A stretch of DNA of 64,000 bases from positions 1 to 64,000 of the forward strand of contig NZ_WHOM01000061.1 of NCBI RefSeq assembly GCF_009739465.1. The letters are read 5' to 3'. Below the pieces are notes generated by a model, which was not told where the DNA came from, ran no database searches, and saw only the letters and a list, made by a program, of their open reading frames with translations. The position numbers and the translations under genes are program-made. Positions 39,687-48,802 of this stretch are shown one piece after another. This DNA comes from Streptomyces apocyni (GTDB lineage Bacteria; Actinomycetota; Actinomycetes; Streptomycetales; Streptomycetaceae). The number at the start of each line of letters is the position of its first letter. Positions within the stretch are counted from its first letter, which is position 1.

Positions 39687-40994
39687 TCAGGACACCGGCC
39701 GCGAGTCAGCCCACGCCGACTCGAACTCCTCCCGGTAGGTCGCGAAGAGCCCGTACTCCCCGCTCTCCCCGCTCTCCCCGGCCTTCACCACCCGGCCCCC
39801 GCCCCGCAGCACGAGAACCGGCGCCTCCATCCCCCGCGTCCGGCGCAGATAGGACTGCACGATGCCGATGCCGTCCGGGCCGTCCCCGTCGACCAGATAC
39901 GCCGTGAGGCGCGGCGTCTCGTCGAACACCCGGATCTCGAAGGCGTCCGGGTCACGCAACCGGGAGCGCACCCGGCGCATATGGAGGATGTTCATCTCCA
40001 CCGCGCGGCTCAGCTCCCCCTTCTTCAGCCCCAGCTCCCGCTCCCGGCGCCGGACCGCGCTGCTCGCCGGATTGAGGAAGAGCAGCCGCACCCGGCAGCC
40101 CGCCTCCGCGAGCCGCACCAGACGGCGCCCGGAGAAGTTCTGCACCAGCAGATTCAGGCCTATCCCGATGGCGTCCAGACGCCGTGCCTCACCGAAGAGA
40201 TCCTCGGCGGGGAACTGCCGCAGCAGCCGCACCCGGTCGGAGTGCACCCCCACCACATCCGCGTACCGGTCGCCGACGAGGTCCTCCACGGCGTCCACCG
40301 GCAGCCGCCGCGACGACGGTACGTCGGTGTCGGCGCCCAGTATCTCCAGCAGCCGGGACGCGGCACGCTCCGCCTGAGCCAGCACGGCCTGCGACAAGGC
40401 TCGGTTGCGCGAGACCACGTTCCGCGTGACCTCCAGCTCGTCCAGGGCCAGTTCGACATCCCGGCGATCGTCGAAGTACGGCTCGAAGCACGGCCAGTGC
40501 TGCACCATCAGCTCACGCAACTGCGGCAGCGTCAGAAAGCTCAGCACATTGTCATCGGCGGGATCGAGCAGGTACCCCTTACGGCGGCTGACCTCCCGCA
40601 CCGCGACGGCCCGCTGCACCCACTCCTGCCCCGCTGGCCCGGCCGCGGCGATCACCCAGTCCTCGCCGTGCACCGGCTCGTAGACAGGACGCAGGACGGC
40701 GCCCACGACCGCGCGCAGCCGCTGTTCCACCAGGTTCAGCCAGATGTAGGCCCGCCCGGCGCGTTGGGCGCGCGTACGCACCTCGCGCCAGGCGTCGCTG
40801 CCCCAGTCCAGCTCCGGGCCTATCTGGGACCCGGTCTCCATCGGACGCGCCACGGAGACCGCTGAAGGCGGAACCTCCATGGAGTCCCCCGCACGCCCCG
40901 AATCGCGGCCTTCGCGGCTTTCGCGGCCGTCCCGGCCGTCCCGATCCTCGCGACCCGAGTCACCTGGGGGCAGCTCCAGCCCTCCCGAGCTCAC
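39687..40994 (-). CDS. SAV2148-type HEPN domain protein
   Basis: 435 residues from GTG at 40994, with GGAAGG 10 nt upstream. The first 45 residues are a Gly/Arg/Asp-rich tract (repeated DRDGRDGRESREGRDSG), then a long helical domain begins (WREVRTRAQRAGRAYIWLNLVEQRLRAVV). I recognise this family from Streptomyces as the SAV2148-type HEPN domain protein. A C-terminal phospholipase D-like or ligand-like half follows (LDAIGIGLNLLVQNFSGRRLVRLAEAG). The HEPN fold is often a ribonuclease, but I could not identify a clear RxxxxH active site. It is divergent from glgX across 271 bp. The C-terminus has a small ESGESGEYG repeat. Confidence 0.82.
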   Translation of the reverse strand: MSSGGLELPPGDSGREDRDGRDGRESREGRDSGRAGDSMEVPPSAVSVARPMETGSQIGPELDWGSDAWREVRTRAQRAGRAYIWLNLVEQRLRAVVGAVLRPVYEPVHGEDWVIAAAGPAGQEWVQRAVAVREVSRRKGYLLDPADDNVLSFLTLPQLRELMVQHWPCFEPYFDDRRDVELALDELEVTRNVVSRNRALSQAVLAQAERAASRLLEILGADTDVPSSRRLPVDAVEDLVGDRYADVVGVHSDRVRLLRQFPAEDLFGEARRLDAIGIGLNLLVQNFSGRRLVRLAEAGCRVRLLFLNPASSAVRRRERELGLKKGELSRAVEMNILHMRRVRSRLRDPDAFEIRVFDETPRLTAYLVDGDGPDGIGIVQSYLRRTRGMEAPVLVLRGGGRVVKAGESGESGEYGLFATYREEFESAWADSRPVS

Positions 40995-41265
40995 CCGCGC
41001 ACCGCCTTCCGCCCCCTGAGGCTCTCTTAGCCCCCCACAGGGACCCCGTTCACGATCAAGGAAGGGTACTCCGCGAGCGACGGGGGATGCAGCCCCTTGC
41101 CCCGCCTGCACCGCAACTCCACACCCTGGCCCGCCCATTGTCCGTCGGGAGCCCGCGAAAAGTGAGCGCCCTCACTCCGCACACGCCGAGTTGGGTGCGA
41201 AGACGGGGACCGAGGTTGGGTGAGTGGGCCCCCAGGGCGGGGGGTGACGTGGAAGAGTCCTGTCC

Positions 41266-43383
41266 ATGCAGGTCTGGCCTGGACAGGCGTATCCGCTCGG
41301 TGCCACGTACGACGGCGCCGGGACCAACTTCGCGGTCTTCTCGGAGGCCGCCGACCGTATCGAGCTGTGCCTGCTGCACGACGACGGCTCGGAGACAGCC
41401 GTCGAGCTGCGCGAGGTCGACGCGTTCGTGCGGCACGCCTACCTGCCGGGGATCATGCCAGGCCAGCGGTACGGCTTTCGGGCGCATGGCCCGTACGCCC
41501 CCGAGCGCGGGCAGCGCTGCAACTCGGCGAAGCTGCTGCTCGACCCGTACGCGCGCGCGGTGTGCGGCCAGGTGGACTGGGGCGAGGAGGTGTACGGGTA
41601 TCACTTCGGGGCGCCCGAGCGGCGCAACGACCTGGACTCGGCGCCGCACACGATGACGTCCGTGGTGGTCAACCCGTACTTCGACTGGGGCGACGACCGG
41701 CCGCCCCGGACCCCGTACAACGAAACGGTGCTCTACGAGGCCCATGTGAAGGGTCTGACCATGCTGCACCCGGAGTTGCCCGAGGAGTTACGCGGGACGT
41801 ACGCGGCTCTCGCGCACCCAGCGGTCATCGAACATCTCACCGGACTGGGCGTCACCGCCCTTGAGTTGATGCCGGTGCACCAGTTCGTGAACGATCACCG
41901 GCTGGTGGATGAGGGGCTGAGCAACTTCTGGGGCTACAACACCATCGGTTTCTTCGCTCCGCACAACGGCTACGCGTCCTGGGGTGACCGAGGTCAGCAG
42001 GTGCTGGAATTCAAGTCGGCGGTGCGCGCCCTGCATGAGGCCGGGATCGAGGTGATTCTGGACGTCGTCTACAACCACACGGCGGAGGGCAACCATCTGG
42101 GGCCCACGCTGTCGTTCCGGGGGCTGGACAATGCCTCGTACTACCGGCTGGCCGATGACCGCCGCTATTACACGGACACTACGGGGACGGGGAATTCGCT
42201 GCTGATGCGGTCTCCGCACGTACTGCAGCTCATCATGGACTCGCTGCGGTACTGGGTGACCGAGATGCGGGTGGACGGCTTTCGTTTCGATCTCGCGGCC
42301 ACGCTGGCACGGCAGTTCCATGAGGTGGACCGGCTGTCGTCGTTCTTCGACCTGGTGCAGCAGGACCCGGTGGTCAGCCAGGTGAAGCTGATCGCGGAGC
42401 CGTGGGACGTCGGTGAGGGCGGATATCAGGTGGGCAACTTCCCGCCGCTGTGGACCGAATGGAACGGCAGGTACCGGGATACGGTACGGGACCTGTGGCG
42501 CGGCGAGCCGCGGGCGCTGGCGGAGTTCGCATCCCGGCTGACGGGCTCATCGGACCTCTATCAGGACGACGGGCGGCGGCCGCTCGCCTCCATCAACTTC
42601 GTGACGTGTCACGACGGTTTCACGCTGCGCGACCTGGTCTCGTACAACGAGAAACACAACCACGCCAACGGCGAGGACAACCGCGACGGCGAGAGTCACA
42701 ACCGCTCCTGGAACTGCGGCGTAGAGGGTGAGACGGACGATCCCGCCGTGCGGGAGCTGCGCGCGCGGCAGACACGGAACCTCATCGCCACGCTGATGCT
42801 GTCGCAGGGCGTGCCCATGCTGTCGCACGGCGACGAGCTGGGGCGCACCCAACGCGGCAACAACAACGCCTACTGCCAGGACAGCGAGCTGGCCTGGGTG
42901 CACTGGCCCGCGCGGGGCGAAGAGCCGGACCCCCTGCTGGAGTTCACCCGCGCCATGGCCTGGCTGCGCCGTGACCACCCGGTGTTCCGCAGGCGCAGGT
43001 TCTTCCACGGGCGGCCGGTCGAGGGCACCCACGACGAGCTGTCCGACATCGCGTGGTTCACCCCGCGGGGCGAGGAGATGCGGCAGCGGGACTGGAGTGG
43101 GGCAAGCGCGGGGGCGTTGACGGTGTTCCTCAACGGCAACGCGATCTCCGAGCCCGGACTGCGCGGGGAGCGTATCCAGGACGACTCGTTCCCGCTGATG
43201 TTCAACGCGTCGGCCGAGCCACTGGAGTTGGTGGTTCCGGTCAATCACGGGAGGCAGTGGCAGGTGGTGGCCGATACGGCGCGGCCGGAGGGGGTGCCGC
43301 CGCGTACCGGTCCCAAGGTGCGGGCCGGGGACCGGCTGAGGCTGCTCGACCGGAGCCTCACGGTGTTGCAGCGTCCCGCCTGA
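41266..43383 (+). CDS. glgX: Glycogen debranching enzyme GlgX (TreX)
   Basis: 705 residues, normal for GlgX. A GH13 isoamylase-type enzyme: N-terminal CBM48 domain, about 1-110 (MQVWPGQAYPLGATYDGAGTNFAVFSE, key residues Y, G, N, F), then the catalytic barrel. The catalytic residues lie in WVTEMRVDGFRFDLAATLA (nucleophile Asp), LIAEPWDVGEGGYQVG (acid Glu) and VTCHDGFTLRDLVSY (third Asp). It cleaves alpha-1,6 branches to give linear maltodextrins. With treY and treZ downstream it completes the glycogen-to-trehalose pathway. The start has GGAAGAG 7-8 nt upstream. Confidence 0.95.
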   Translation: MQVWPGQAYPLGATYDGAGTNFAVFSEAADRIELCLLHDDGSETAVELREVDAFVRHAYLPGIMPGQRYGFRAHGPYAPERGQRCNSAKLLLDPYARAVCGQVDWGEEVYGYHFGAPERRNDLDSAPHTMTSVVVNPYFDWGDDRPPRTPYNETVLYEAHVKGLTMLHPELPEELRGTYAALAHPAVIEHLTGLGVTALELMPVHQFVNDHRLVDEGLSNFWGYNTIGFFAPHNGYASWGDRGQQVLEFKSAVRALHEAGIEVILDVVYNHTAEGNHLGPTLSFRGLDNASYYRLADDRRYYTDTTGTGNSLLMRSPHVLQLIMDSLRYWVTEMRVDGFRFDLAATLARQFHEVDRLSSFFDLVQQDPVVSQVKLIAEPWDVGEGGYQVGNFPPLWTEWNGRYRDTVRDLWRGEPRALAEFASRLTGSSDLYQDDGRRPLASINFVTCHDGFTLRDLVSYNEKHNHANGEDNRDGESHNRSWNCGVEGETDDPAVRELRARQTRNLIATLMLSQGVPMLSHGDELGRTQRGNNNAYCQDSELAWVHWPARGEEPDPLLEFTRAMAWLRRDHPVFRRRRFFHGRPVEGTHDELSDIAWFTPRGEEMRQRDWSGASAGALTVFLNGNAISEPGLRGERIQDDSFPLMFNASAEPLELVVPVNHGRQWQVVADTARPEGVPPRTGPKVRAGDRLRLLDRSLTVLQRPA

Positions 43384-43438
43384 GCGGCTGCGCGGCGGAG
43401 TGGCTGCGGGCCTGCGCGGCTGCGCGGCGGAGTGGCTG
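43379..43438. repeat. 28-bp duplication covering the glgX stop codon
   Basis: 43379-43406 and 43411-43438 match at 27 of 28 positions. The one difference turns the TGA stop of glgX into TGC in the second copy, and another TGA follows at the end of that copy. Confidence 0.88.
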
Positions 43439-43469
43439 AGGTCGCGGCGGGTCGGGTACGTACGTGCGC

Positions 43470-46010
43470 ATGAGCCCTGTGCCGCTGAGCCCCGCGACGC
43501 CCTCCGCCACCTACCGGCTACAGCTCCAGCCCGCGTTTCCGTTCGCCGCGGCCGAGGCCGCCGTGCCGTATCTGGCCGCGCTCGGCGTCTCGCATCTGCA
43601 TCTGTCGCCGGTACTTGAGGCCGTTCCGGGGTCCTCGCACGGCTATGACGTCGTCGACCACGCGCGCGTACGGGCCGAACTCGGCGGTGAGCGGGGGCTG
43701 CGCGCGCTGGCGGCGACCGCACGCTCGTACGGCCTCGGCCTGGTCCTGGACATCGTGCCGAACCACATGGCCGCCGTACCGCGCCACAACAGAGCGCTGT
43801 GGGAGGTACTGCGCGAGGGCCAGGACTCGCCGTTCGCCCGCTGCTTCGACATCGACTGGGCGGCGCACGGCGGCCGGTTGCTGCTGCCGGTTCTCGCGCG
43901 CCGGATCGGCGCGGAGCTGGACGCACTGCGGGTGGAGGGCGACGTACTGCGCTACCACGCGCACGCGTTCCCGCTCCGCGAGGGGACGGCCGGACTCCCG
44001 CTACCCGCGCTCCTGGACGCGCAGTGGTACCGCCTGGCGTGGTGGCGGCTGGCCCGTACCGAGCTGAACTACCGCCGGTTCTTCACGATTTCGGAACTCA
44101 TCGGGATACGGGTCGAGGACCCGGACGTCTTCGACGCCACCCACGCCAAGGTTCTGGAGCTCCTGCGGGACGGTGTGGTCGACGGGCTGCGCGTCGACCA
44201 CCCGGACGGTCTCGCGGACCCCGGCGGCTACCTCCAGCGGCTGCACGAGGCCACCGGAGGGCGCTGGACGGTCGTCGAGAAGATCCTCGCTGACGGCGAG
44301 CGGCTGCCCGCCTCCTGGCCGGTCGCGGGCACCACCGGCTATGACGCGTTGCGGCATATCGACGGGCTGTTCGTTGACCCCGTCGGCGTCGGTGAACTCA
44401 TCGGTCAGTACCGCGACTTCACCGGCCGCCCCGCCGACCGTGGCGGCGCCTGGGAGCCGACGGCGCGCCGTGCCGCGTACCGGGTCATCACCCATGAGCT
44501 GGCCGCCGAGGTCGACCGGCTGGCCCGCGACGCCGCCCGCTGCTTCGACGTCGGCGTTGGCGTCGGTCTCGGCGTCGGTCTCGCGTCGCGTGACCACGCC
44601 CCCTGGGCGCTGCGTACGGCCTTACGCGAGCTCCTCGTACGGATTCCGGTGTACCGGCCGTACGGCACCGGGGACGCGGTCAGGGCCGTGCTGACCGAGC
44701 GGGCGGCACGGGAGGCGAAGGCCGCGTTCGCGGTGGCGGATGAGGCGCGGGTGGTCGATGACGTGCGGGATCTGCTGCTCGGTGGGCCGCGCGGCGACGG
44801 CGACGATGGCGACGGCGGTCCGGAGCGACGGGCGTTTCGTGCCCGGTTCGGGCAGACAGCGTCGGCGCTGCGCGCCAAGGCGGTCGAGGACACGGCCTTC
44901 TATCGCTATTTTCCGCTGGTCTCGGCGGCGGAGGTGGGCGGGGACCCTGGGCGGCCCGCCGTGTCCCCCGGGGAGTTCCACGCGTACGGCGCGCGCGTGC
45001 AGCGTGACTGGCCCACCACCGGCACGGTGCTGTCCACGCACGACGCCAAACGAAGCGCCGAGGTCCGGGCGGGGATCGCGGTGCTCACCGAATGCCCGGG
45101 CCGGTGGGCGGAGTTCGTCGCGGGGATCGCGGCCGCGTCCGCGCGCGGCGAGGGCGGGCAGCCGCCCGATCCGCACCTCGCGTGGGCCACCTGGCAGACG
45201 GCGCTTGGCTTCGCGCGGGAGCTGAGCGAGACGGCCGTAGGCGAGACGGCCGTAGGGGTGGGCGACCCGCCCAGCGTCCGGCTGCGGCACGCCATGCTGA
45301 AGCACGCGCGCGAGGCGGGTCTGTTCACCAGTTGGACCGAGCAGGACCCGCGCTACGAGCAGGCCCTGACCGCCTTCGTCGACGCCGCGACGCACGGCCC
45401 GCCGCTTGCGACTCTCCTTGAGTTCGCGGCCGAACTGCGCCCCTGGGTACGGGTCAACGTGCTCGGCGCGGCGCTGCTGCACCTGACGATGCCGGGGGTC
45501 CCCGACCTCTATCAGGGCACGGAATACGCGCGGGCGACGCTGGTCGACCCGGACAACCGACGGCCGGTGCACTTCGACGCACTCGGCGACATCGGTGACC
45601 GCGACGACCTCGACGACCGCGACGACCTCGATGGCGAGAAGCTGGCCCTCACCCGCGTAGCCCTGCGGCTGCGACGCGCCCTCCCGGAGGCCTTCGGCGA
45701 GACGGCGGCCTACCGGCCGCTCTGGGCGCGCGGCCCGGCCGCCGACCACTGCGTGGCGTTCACCCGCTCCGAACGCGTGGTGACCGCGGTGACCCGGCTG
45801 CCGCTACGGCTGGCCGACGCGGGCGGCTGGGGGGACACCGAACTGCCGCTGCCCGCAGGGCGCTTTGTCGACCTGCTCACCCCCGAGGAGCCCGCGGAGG
45901 GAGAGCGGGGCCGGGAGTTCTCCGGGCACGCCCGCGCGCGGGACCTTTTCGCCACGCGCCCGGTAGCCCTGCTGGGCTTAGGGCCCGCCCCCCACTCACT
46001 GCACCGATAG
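43470..46010 (+). CDS. treY: Malto-oligosyltrehalose synthase TreY
   Basis: 846 residues from the ATG at 43470; a GTG at 43464 is an equally possible start and the ribosome binding site is weak. GH13 TreY signatures: ATYRLQLQPAFPFAAAEAAVPYLAALGVSHLHLSP near the N-terminus (key residues Y, R, P, L), GYDVVDH, NHMA, and catalytic GLRVDHPDGLADPGGYL and VEKILADGERLP. It rearranges the terminal linkage of maltodextrins to an alpha-1,1 bond. Two short 15-bp repeats (encoding TAVGETAVG and DRDDLDDRDDLD) interrupt the C-terminal half. Its end overlaps the convergent FHA gene by 15 nt. Confidence 0.94.
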   Translation: MSPVPLSPATPSATYRLQLQPAFPFAAAEAAVPYLAALGVSHLHLSPVLEAVPGSSHGYDVVDHARVRAELGGERGLRALAATARSYGLGLVLDIVPNHMAAVPRHNRALWEVLREGQDSPFARCFDIDWAAHGGRLLLPVLARRIGAELDALRVEGDVLRYHAHAFPLREGTAGLPLPALLDAQWYRLAWWRLARTELNYRRFFTISELIGIRVEDPDVFDATHAKVLELLRDGVVDGLRVDHPDGLADPGGYLQRLHEATGGRWTVVEKILADGERLPASWPVAGTTGYDALRHIDGLFVDPVGVGELIGQYRDFTGRPADRGGAWEPTARRAAYRVITHELAAEVDRLARDAARCFDVGVGVGLGVGLASRDHAPWALRTALRELLVRIPVYRPYGTGDAVRAVLTERAAREAKAAFAVADEARVVDDVRDLLLGGPRGDGDDGDGGPERRAFRARFGQTASALRAKAVEDTAFYRYFPLVSAAEVGGDPGRPAVSPGEFHAYGARVQRDWPTTGTVLSTHDAKRSAEVRAGIAVLTECPGRWAEFVAGIAAASARGEGGQPPDPHLAWATWQTALGFARELSETAVGETAVGVGDPPSVRLRHAMLKHAREAGLFTSWTEQDPRYEQALTAFVDAATHGPPLATLLEFAAELRPWVRVNVLGAALLHLTMPGVPDLYQGTEYARATLVDPDNRRPVHFDALGDIGDRDDLDDRDDLDGEKLALTRVALRLRRALPEAFGETAAYRPLWARGPAADHCVAFTRSERVVTAVTRLPLRLADAGGWGDTELPLPAGRFVDLLTPEEPAEGERGREFSGHARARDLFATRPVALLGLGPAPHSLHR

Positions 46011-46601
46011 ACGGTAGCTCACCGAGCCGAAGGACACCTGGTCGCCCACCTGGACGATGGCGGCCCCAAGTACCCGCCTGCCGTTCACGCTGGTGCCGTT
46101 GGTCGAGCCGAGGTCGTACAGCACCCAGCGGCCGCTCTGCGCCCGCAGTTCGGCGTGCGCCCGCGAGACGGACTCATGCGTGAGCCGCAGCCCGCTCGCC
46201 GGGTCGCGGCCGATCCGCAGCGGATGCGGGGCGCTGGCCGGGAGGGGGAGCAGCAGCTGCGGCAGCCGCTCGGCCTGCCAGGCCCCCCGTACCCGTACCG
46301 TGAACGCGGACACCGCGCCGACCGCGCCGGTCACCAGCCGCGTCAGCCTGCCCTGCCGACGTGGCAGATCGGCGGTGAGCGCGGCGAGCTCGTCCGGCCT
46401 GTGGGCGCCGAGCGCGAGTCCCATGCGGCGTACGAAGGTGTCGTGCGACAGCCTGCCCTGGACCGCGCCGTCGCGCAGGAGCTGGAGGGCCTTGTCTCGC
46501 TCAGCGTCGGAGACCCGCTCGGGGGACGTAGGGAACTCGAAGGACGATGTCACCAAGCGATTGTCGGGTAGCGCGGCTGGGGTGTCCAGCGGCCCCGACA
46601 C
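45996..46601 (-). CDS. DUF1707 and FHA domain protein
   Basis: 201 residues from GTG at 46601, preceded by GGAGGG 7 nt upstream; longer readings are unlikely. The N-terminal DUF1707 domain, about 25-75, has RVSDAERDKALQLLRDGAVQGRLSHDTFVRR. The C-terminal FHA domain, about 120-200, has the full phosphothreonine-binding set: LRIGRDPASGLRLTHESVSRAHAEL and YDLGSTNGTSVNGRRV. It should bind phosphorylated partners of Ser/Thr kinases. The neighbouring genes give no partner. It is convergent with treY and divergent from the NHEJ-related genes. Confidence 0.9.
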   Translation of the reverse strand: MSGPLDTPAALPDNRLVTSSFEFPTSPERVSDAERDKALQLLRDGAVQGRLSHDTFVRRMGLALGAHRPDELAALTADLPRRQGRLTRLVTGAVGAVSAFTVRVRGAWQAERLPQLLLPLPASAPHPLRIGRDPASGLRLTHESVSRAHAELRAQSGRWVLYDLGSTNGTSVNGRRVLGAAIVQVGDQVSFGSVSYRLSVQ

Positions 46602-46693
46602 TTCCGACCCTCCCTGACCTGCTTGAATCCTCCGCTCCCTGAAGGACCCCCGTTGCGGTAGCGGCTGGACCTCGGTAGCCGTACACAAGAGAG

Positions 46694-46909
46694 GTGAGCG
46701 AAGACGAGGGGGAATGCGCACAGCAGCCGTTCACCGGCGGCCCGGTCCGCAAGCGCGGCGTGCACTGGGTGCGGCCCGAACTCGTCGCCGAGATCGTTTT
46801 CACCGAGTGGACCGAAGCCGACCGGCTGCGCCACCCCCGGTTCGTCGGCCTGCGTAGCGACAAGCCCGCCGAGCAGGTGGTACGCGAGAGACCGAAGGAG
46901 GAACGGTGA
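46694..46909 (+). pseudogene. C-terminal remnant of an ATP-dependent DNA ligase (LigD/LigC type)
   Basis: A 71-codon ORF from GTG whose residues 20-65 match the OB-fold end of bacterial NHEJ ligases: RGVHWVRPELVAEIVFTEW and DRLRHPRFVGLRSDKPAEQVVRE. The nucleotidyl-transferase domain with the adenylated lysine is entirely absent, and nothing ligase-like is visible in the 90 bp before it, which is occupied by the start of the divergent FHA gene. Its TGA overlaps the GTG of the LigD polymerase gene (GTGA), so the original operon order is kept. It is most simply a truncated ligase gene whose 3' end was retained for coupling. It could still be translated as a small peptide. Confidence 0.72.
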
Positions 46910-47835
46910 GCACGCAGGACAGCATCCGCGTCGGAAAGCGGACCGTCGCGATCTCGAATCCGGACAAGGAGCTGTTTCCCGATGACGGCATCACCAAAGC
47001 CGAACTGATCGACTTCTATCGCAGCGTTTCCCGCCCCATGCTGACCCACCTGCGGGGGCGGCCGGTGGCCATGGAACGCCACCCCGACGGGTACGGCGGG
47101 ACGTCGTTCTTCCACAAGGACGTCCCCGACTACTTCCCTGACTGGATTCACCGCCAGGAAGTCGCCAAGGAGGGCGGGACCCTCACCATGGCCGTGTGCG
47201 ACGACGCCGCCACCCTCGCCTACCTCGCCAACCAGGCGTGCATCACCCCACACCCCTGGCTGAGCCGTGTCGACCGCCTCGACTGCCCGGACCGGCTGAT
47301 CTTCGACCTGGACCCTCCGGGTGAGGACTTCGAGATCGTGCGCTGGACCGCCCGGAAGCTGGGCGACCTCCTGACTACGGAACTCGGGCTGCGGCCCGCC
47401 CTGATGACCACCGGCTCACGCGGCCTGCACCTCGTCCTGCTCCTCGACCGCCGCGCCGACTTCGACACCACACGCGCCTTCGCCCAGCAGGTGGCCGATC
47501 TCCTCGCCACACGGCACCCCGACAAGCTGACGACCGAGATGCGCAAGAACAAGCGCCGCGGCCGGCTGTACCTGGATACGCAGCGCAACGGCTACGCCCA
47601 GACCTCAGTGGCGCCCTACGCCGTCCGGGCGCGTCCGCACGCCCCGGTGGCCACCCCGCTCACATGGGAGGAACTCGACGACCGCCGGACCGGCCCACAG
47701 AGCTGGACCCTGCGCACCCTCCCCGACCGGCTGTCCGCGCAGGGCGACCCCTGGAAGGGGCTGAACCGCTGTCGGCGTTCCCTGGGACCGGCCCGGCGCC
47801 GACTCGACGCCCTCGCCCAGGAAGACGACCGCTGA
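46906..47835 (+). CDS. LigD-type polymerase/primase (non-homologous end-joining)
   Basis: 309 residues starting GTG, overlapping the ligase remnant by 4 nt. The LigD PolDom core is clear: NPDKELFPDDGITKAELIDFYRSV, then FFHKDVPDYFP, and the catalytic aspartates in LIFDLDPPGEDF; a third aspartate is likely downstream. TGSRGLHLVLLLDRRADF is the next conserved block. The polymerase fills gaps and adds ribonucleotides at DNA ends. No full-length ligase and no Ku gene lie in the window, so partners must be elsewhere. It is transcribed convergently with the phosphoesterase gene. Confidence 0.93.
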   Translation: MSTQDSIRVGKRTVAISNPDKELFPDDGITKAELIDFYRSVSRPMLTHLRGRPVAMERHPDGYGGTSFFHKDVPDYFPDWIHRQEVAKEGGTLTMAVCDDAATLAYLANQACITPHPWLSRVDRLDCPDRLIFDLDPPGEDFEIVRWTARKLGDLLTTELGLRPALMTTGSRGLHLVLLLDRRADFDTTRAFAQQVADLLATRHPDKLTTEMRKNKRRGRLYLDTQRNGYAQTSVAPYAVRARPHAPVATPLTWEELDDRRTGPQSWTLRTLPDRLSAQGDPWKGLNRCRRSLGPARRRLDALAQEDDR

Positions 47836-47863
47836 CCCACTGCGCCCGGCGTCGGCGAGCGTG

Positions 47864-48478
47864 TCACTCCTCGGCGACGTCCTCCACTGTGCGGCCGGTC
47901 CGTACCGAGGCGGGTTCGGAATTCACCGGATTACGGCGGGCATCGGCCTCCTCGTCCTTGACCTTCACCAGGAGCCACCGCTCCTTCCCGCCCTCGGGCC
48001 CCGTCCGTGTCAGGGCGTAGCCGCCGCGGAGCTTCTCCCCCTCCAGCCACACCTTCACATGCCCGTCGCTCACCCCCTTGGCCACGGGGACCTTCTTTCC
48101 GCCGCGCTCGGCCAGGTTCCGGTAGGTGCCCACGTCCCAGCGGATGACCGCACCGGCCCCGTACTCCCCTTCCGGGATGGTGCCTTCGAAGTCGGCATAG
48201 TCCACAGGATGGTCCTCGGTGCGCAGGGCCAGACGCTTCTCCCGCGGATCGGTGGACGGCCCCTTGGGCACCGACCACGACTTCAGCACCCCGCCCGCCT
48301 CAAGCCGGAAGTCGTAGTGCAGTGAGGTGGCCGCGTGTTTCTGCACGACGAAACGCCGCCGACCGCCTCTGCCCGAGGTACTGCCCATCGGTTCGGGCGT
48401 GCGGTCAGGGTGCCGCTTGGAGCGGTACTGCTCCAGTGAACCGCTCACGGCCTTGCCGGACCTGGCCTTGCCAGTCAT
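47864..48478 (-). CDS. LigD-type 3'-phosphoesterase domain protein
   Basis: 204 residues from ATG. The family signature of the DNA ligase D 3'-phosphoesterase is intact: RRRFVVQKHAATSLHYDFRLE (His, Asp and Arg ligands of the metal), then WSVPKGPSTDPREKRLALRTEDHPVDYADFEG and TIPEGEYGAG with another conserved His and Tyr/Glu. It removes 3'-phosphates and terminal ribonucleotides at DNA ends. It is a stand-alone domain, convergent with the polymerase gene, and its 5' end abuts an Fpg/Nei fragment in the same direction. Confidence 0.92.
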   Translation of the reverse strand: MTGKARSGKAVSGSLEQYRSKRHPDRTPEPMGSTSGRGGRRRFVVQKHAATSLHYDFRLEAGGVLKSWSVPKGPSTDPREKRLALRTEDHPVDYADFEGTIPEGEYGAGAVIRWDVGTYRNLAERGGKKVPVAKGVSDGHVKVWLEGEKLRGGYALTRTGPEGGKERWLLVKVKDEEADARRNPVNSEPASVRTGRTVEDVAEE

Positions 48479-48539
48479 GATCGACGACTCCCTTCAGGTC
48501 CGTGCAGGTCGGTGAGCGCGGTGGAGCTGTCGGTGCGGA

Positions 48540-48638
48540 CACATCGGCGTCCATGACTTCGAGCCGCTTGATCCGGCAGCCGCGCGCACAGGAGGCCAGG
48601 ACCTCTCCAAACCCCTCGACATCGGGCAGCTCAGTCAT
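48540..48638 (-). pseudogene. N-terminal remnant of an Fpg/Nei-type DNA glycosylase
   Basis: 33 codons, MTELPDVEGFGEVLAS then CARGCRIKRLEVMDADV, match the N-terminus of formamidopyrimidine/endonuclease VIII glycosylases (typically MPELPEVEG or MPELPDVEGF). Family resemblance ends abruptly after residue 33, and the frame runs on without similarity to a stop at 48405, overlapping the phosphoesterase gene. Residue 2 is Thr where the family has the catalytic Pro. It therefore looks like a dead fragment of a repair gene left beside the NHEJ genes. Confidence 0.68.
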
Positions 48639-48802
48639 GGACCCGGGTACCCCTGCCCCGGCCCGAATCACGCCCACGCGCAGTGCGGTGCCTGCCCGGT
48701 CCTCGCCGCCTGGCCCTCGGGGCAACAAACTCCCTGGACGGGACGGCCCAGTTACCCCTATCGTCGCCACGACGCCATCACCATGGGAAGGAGGCGAGAG
48801 CT

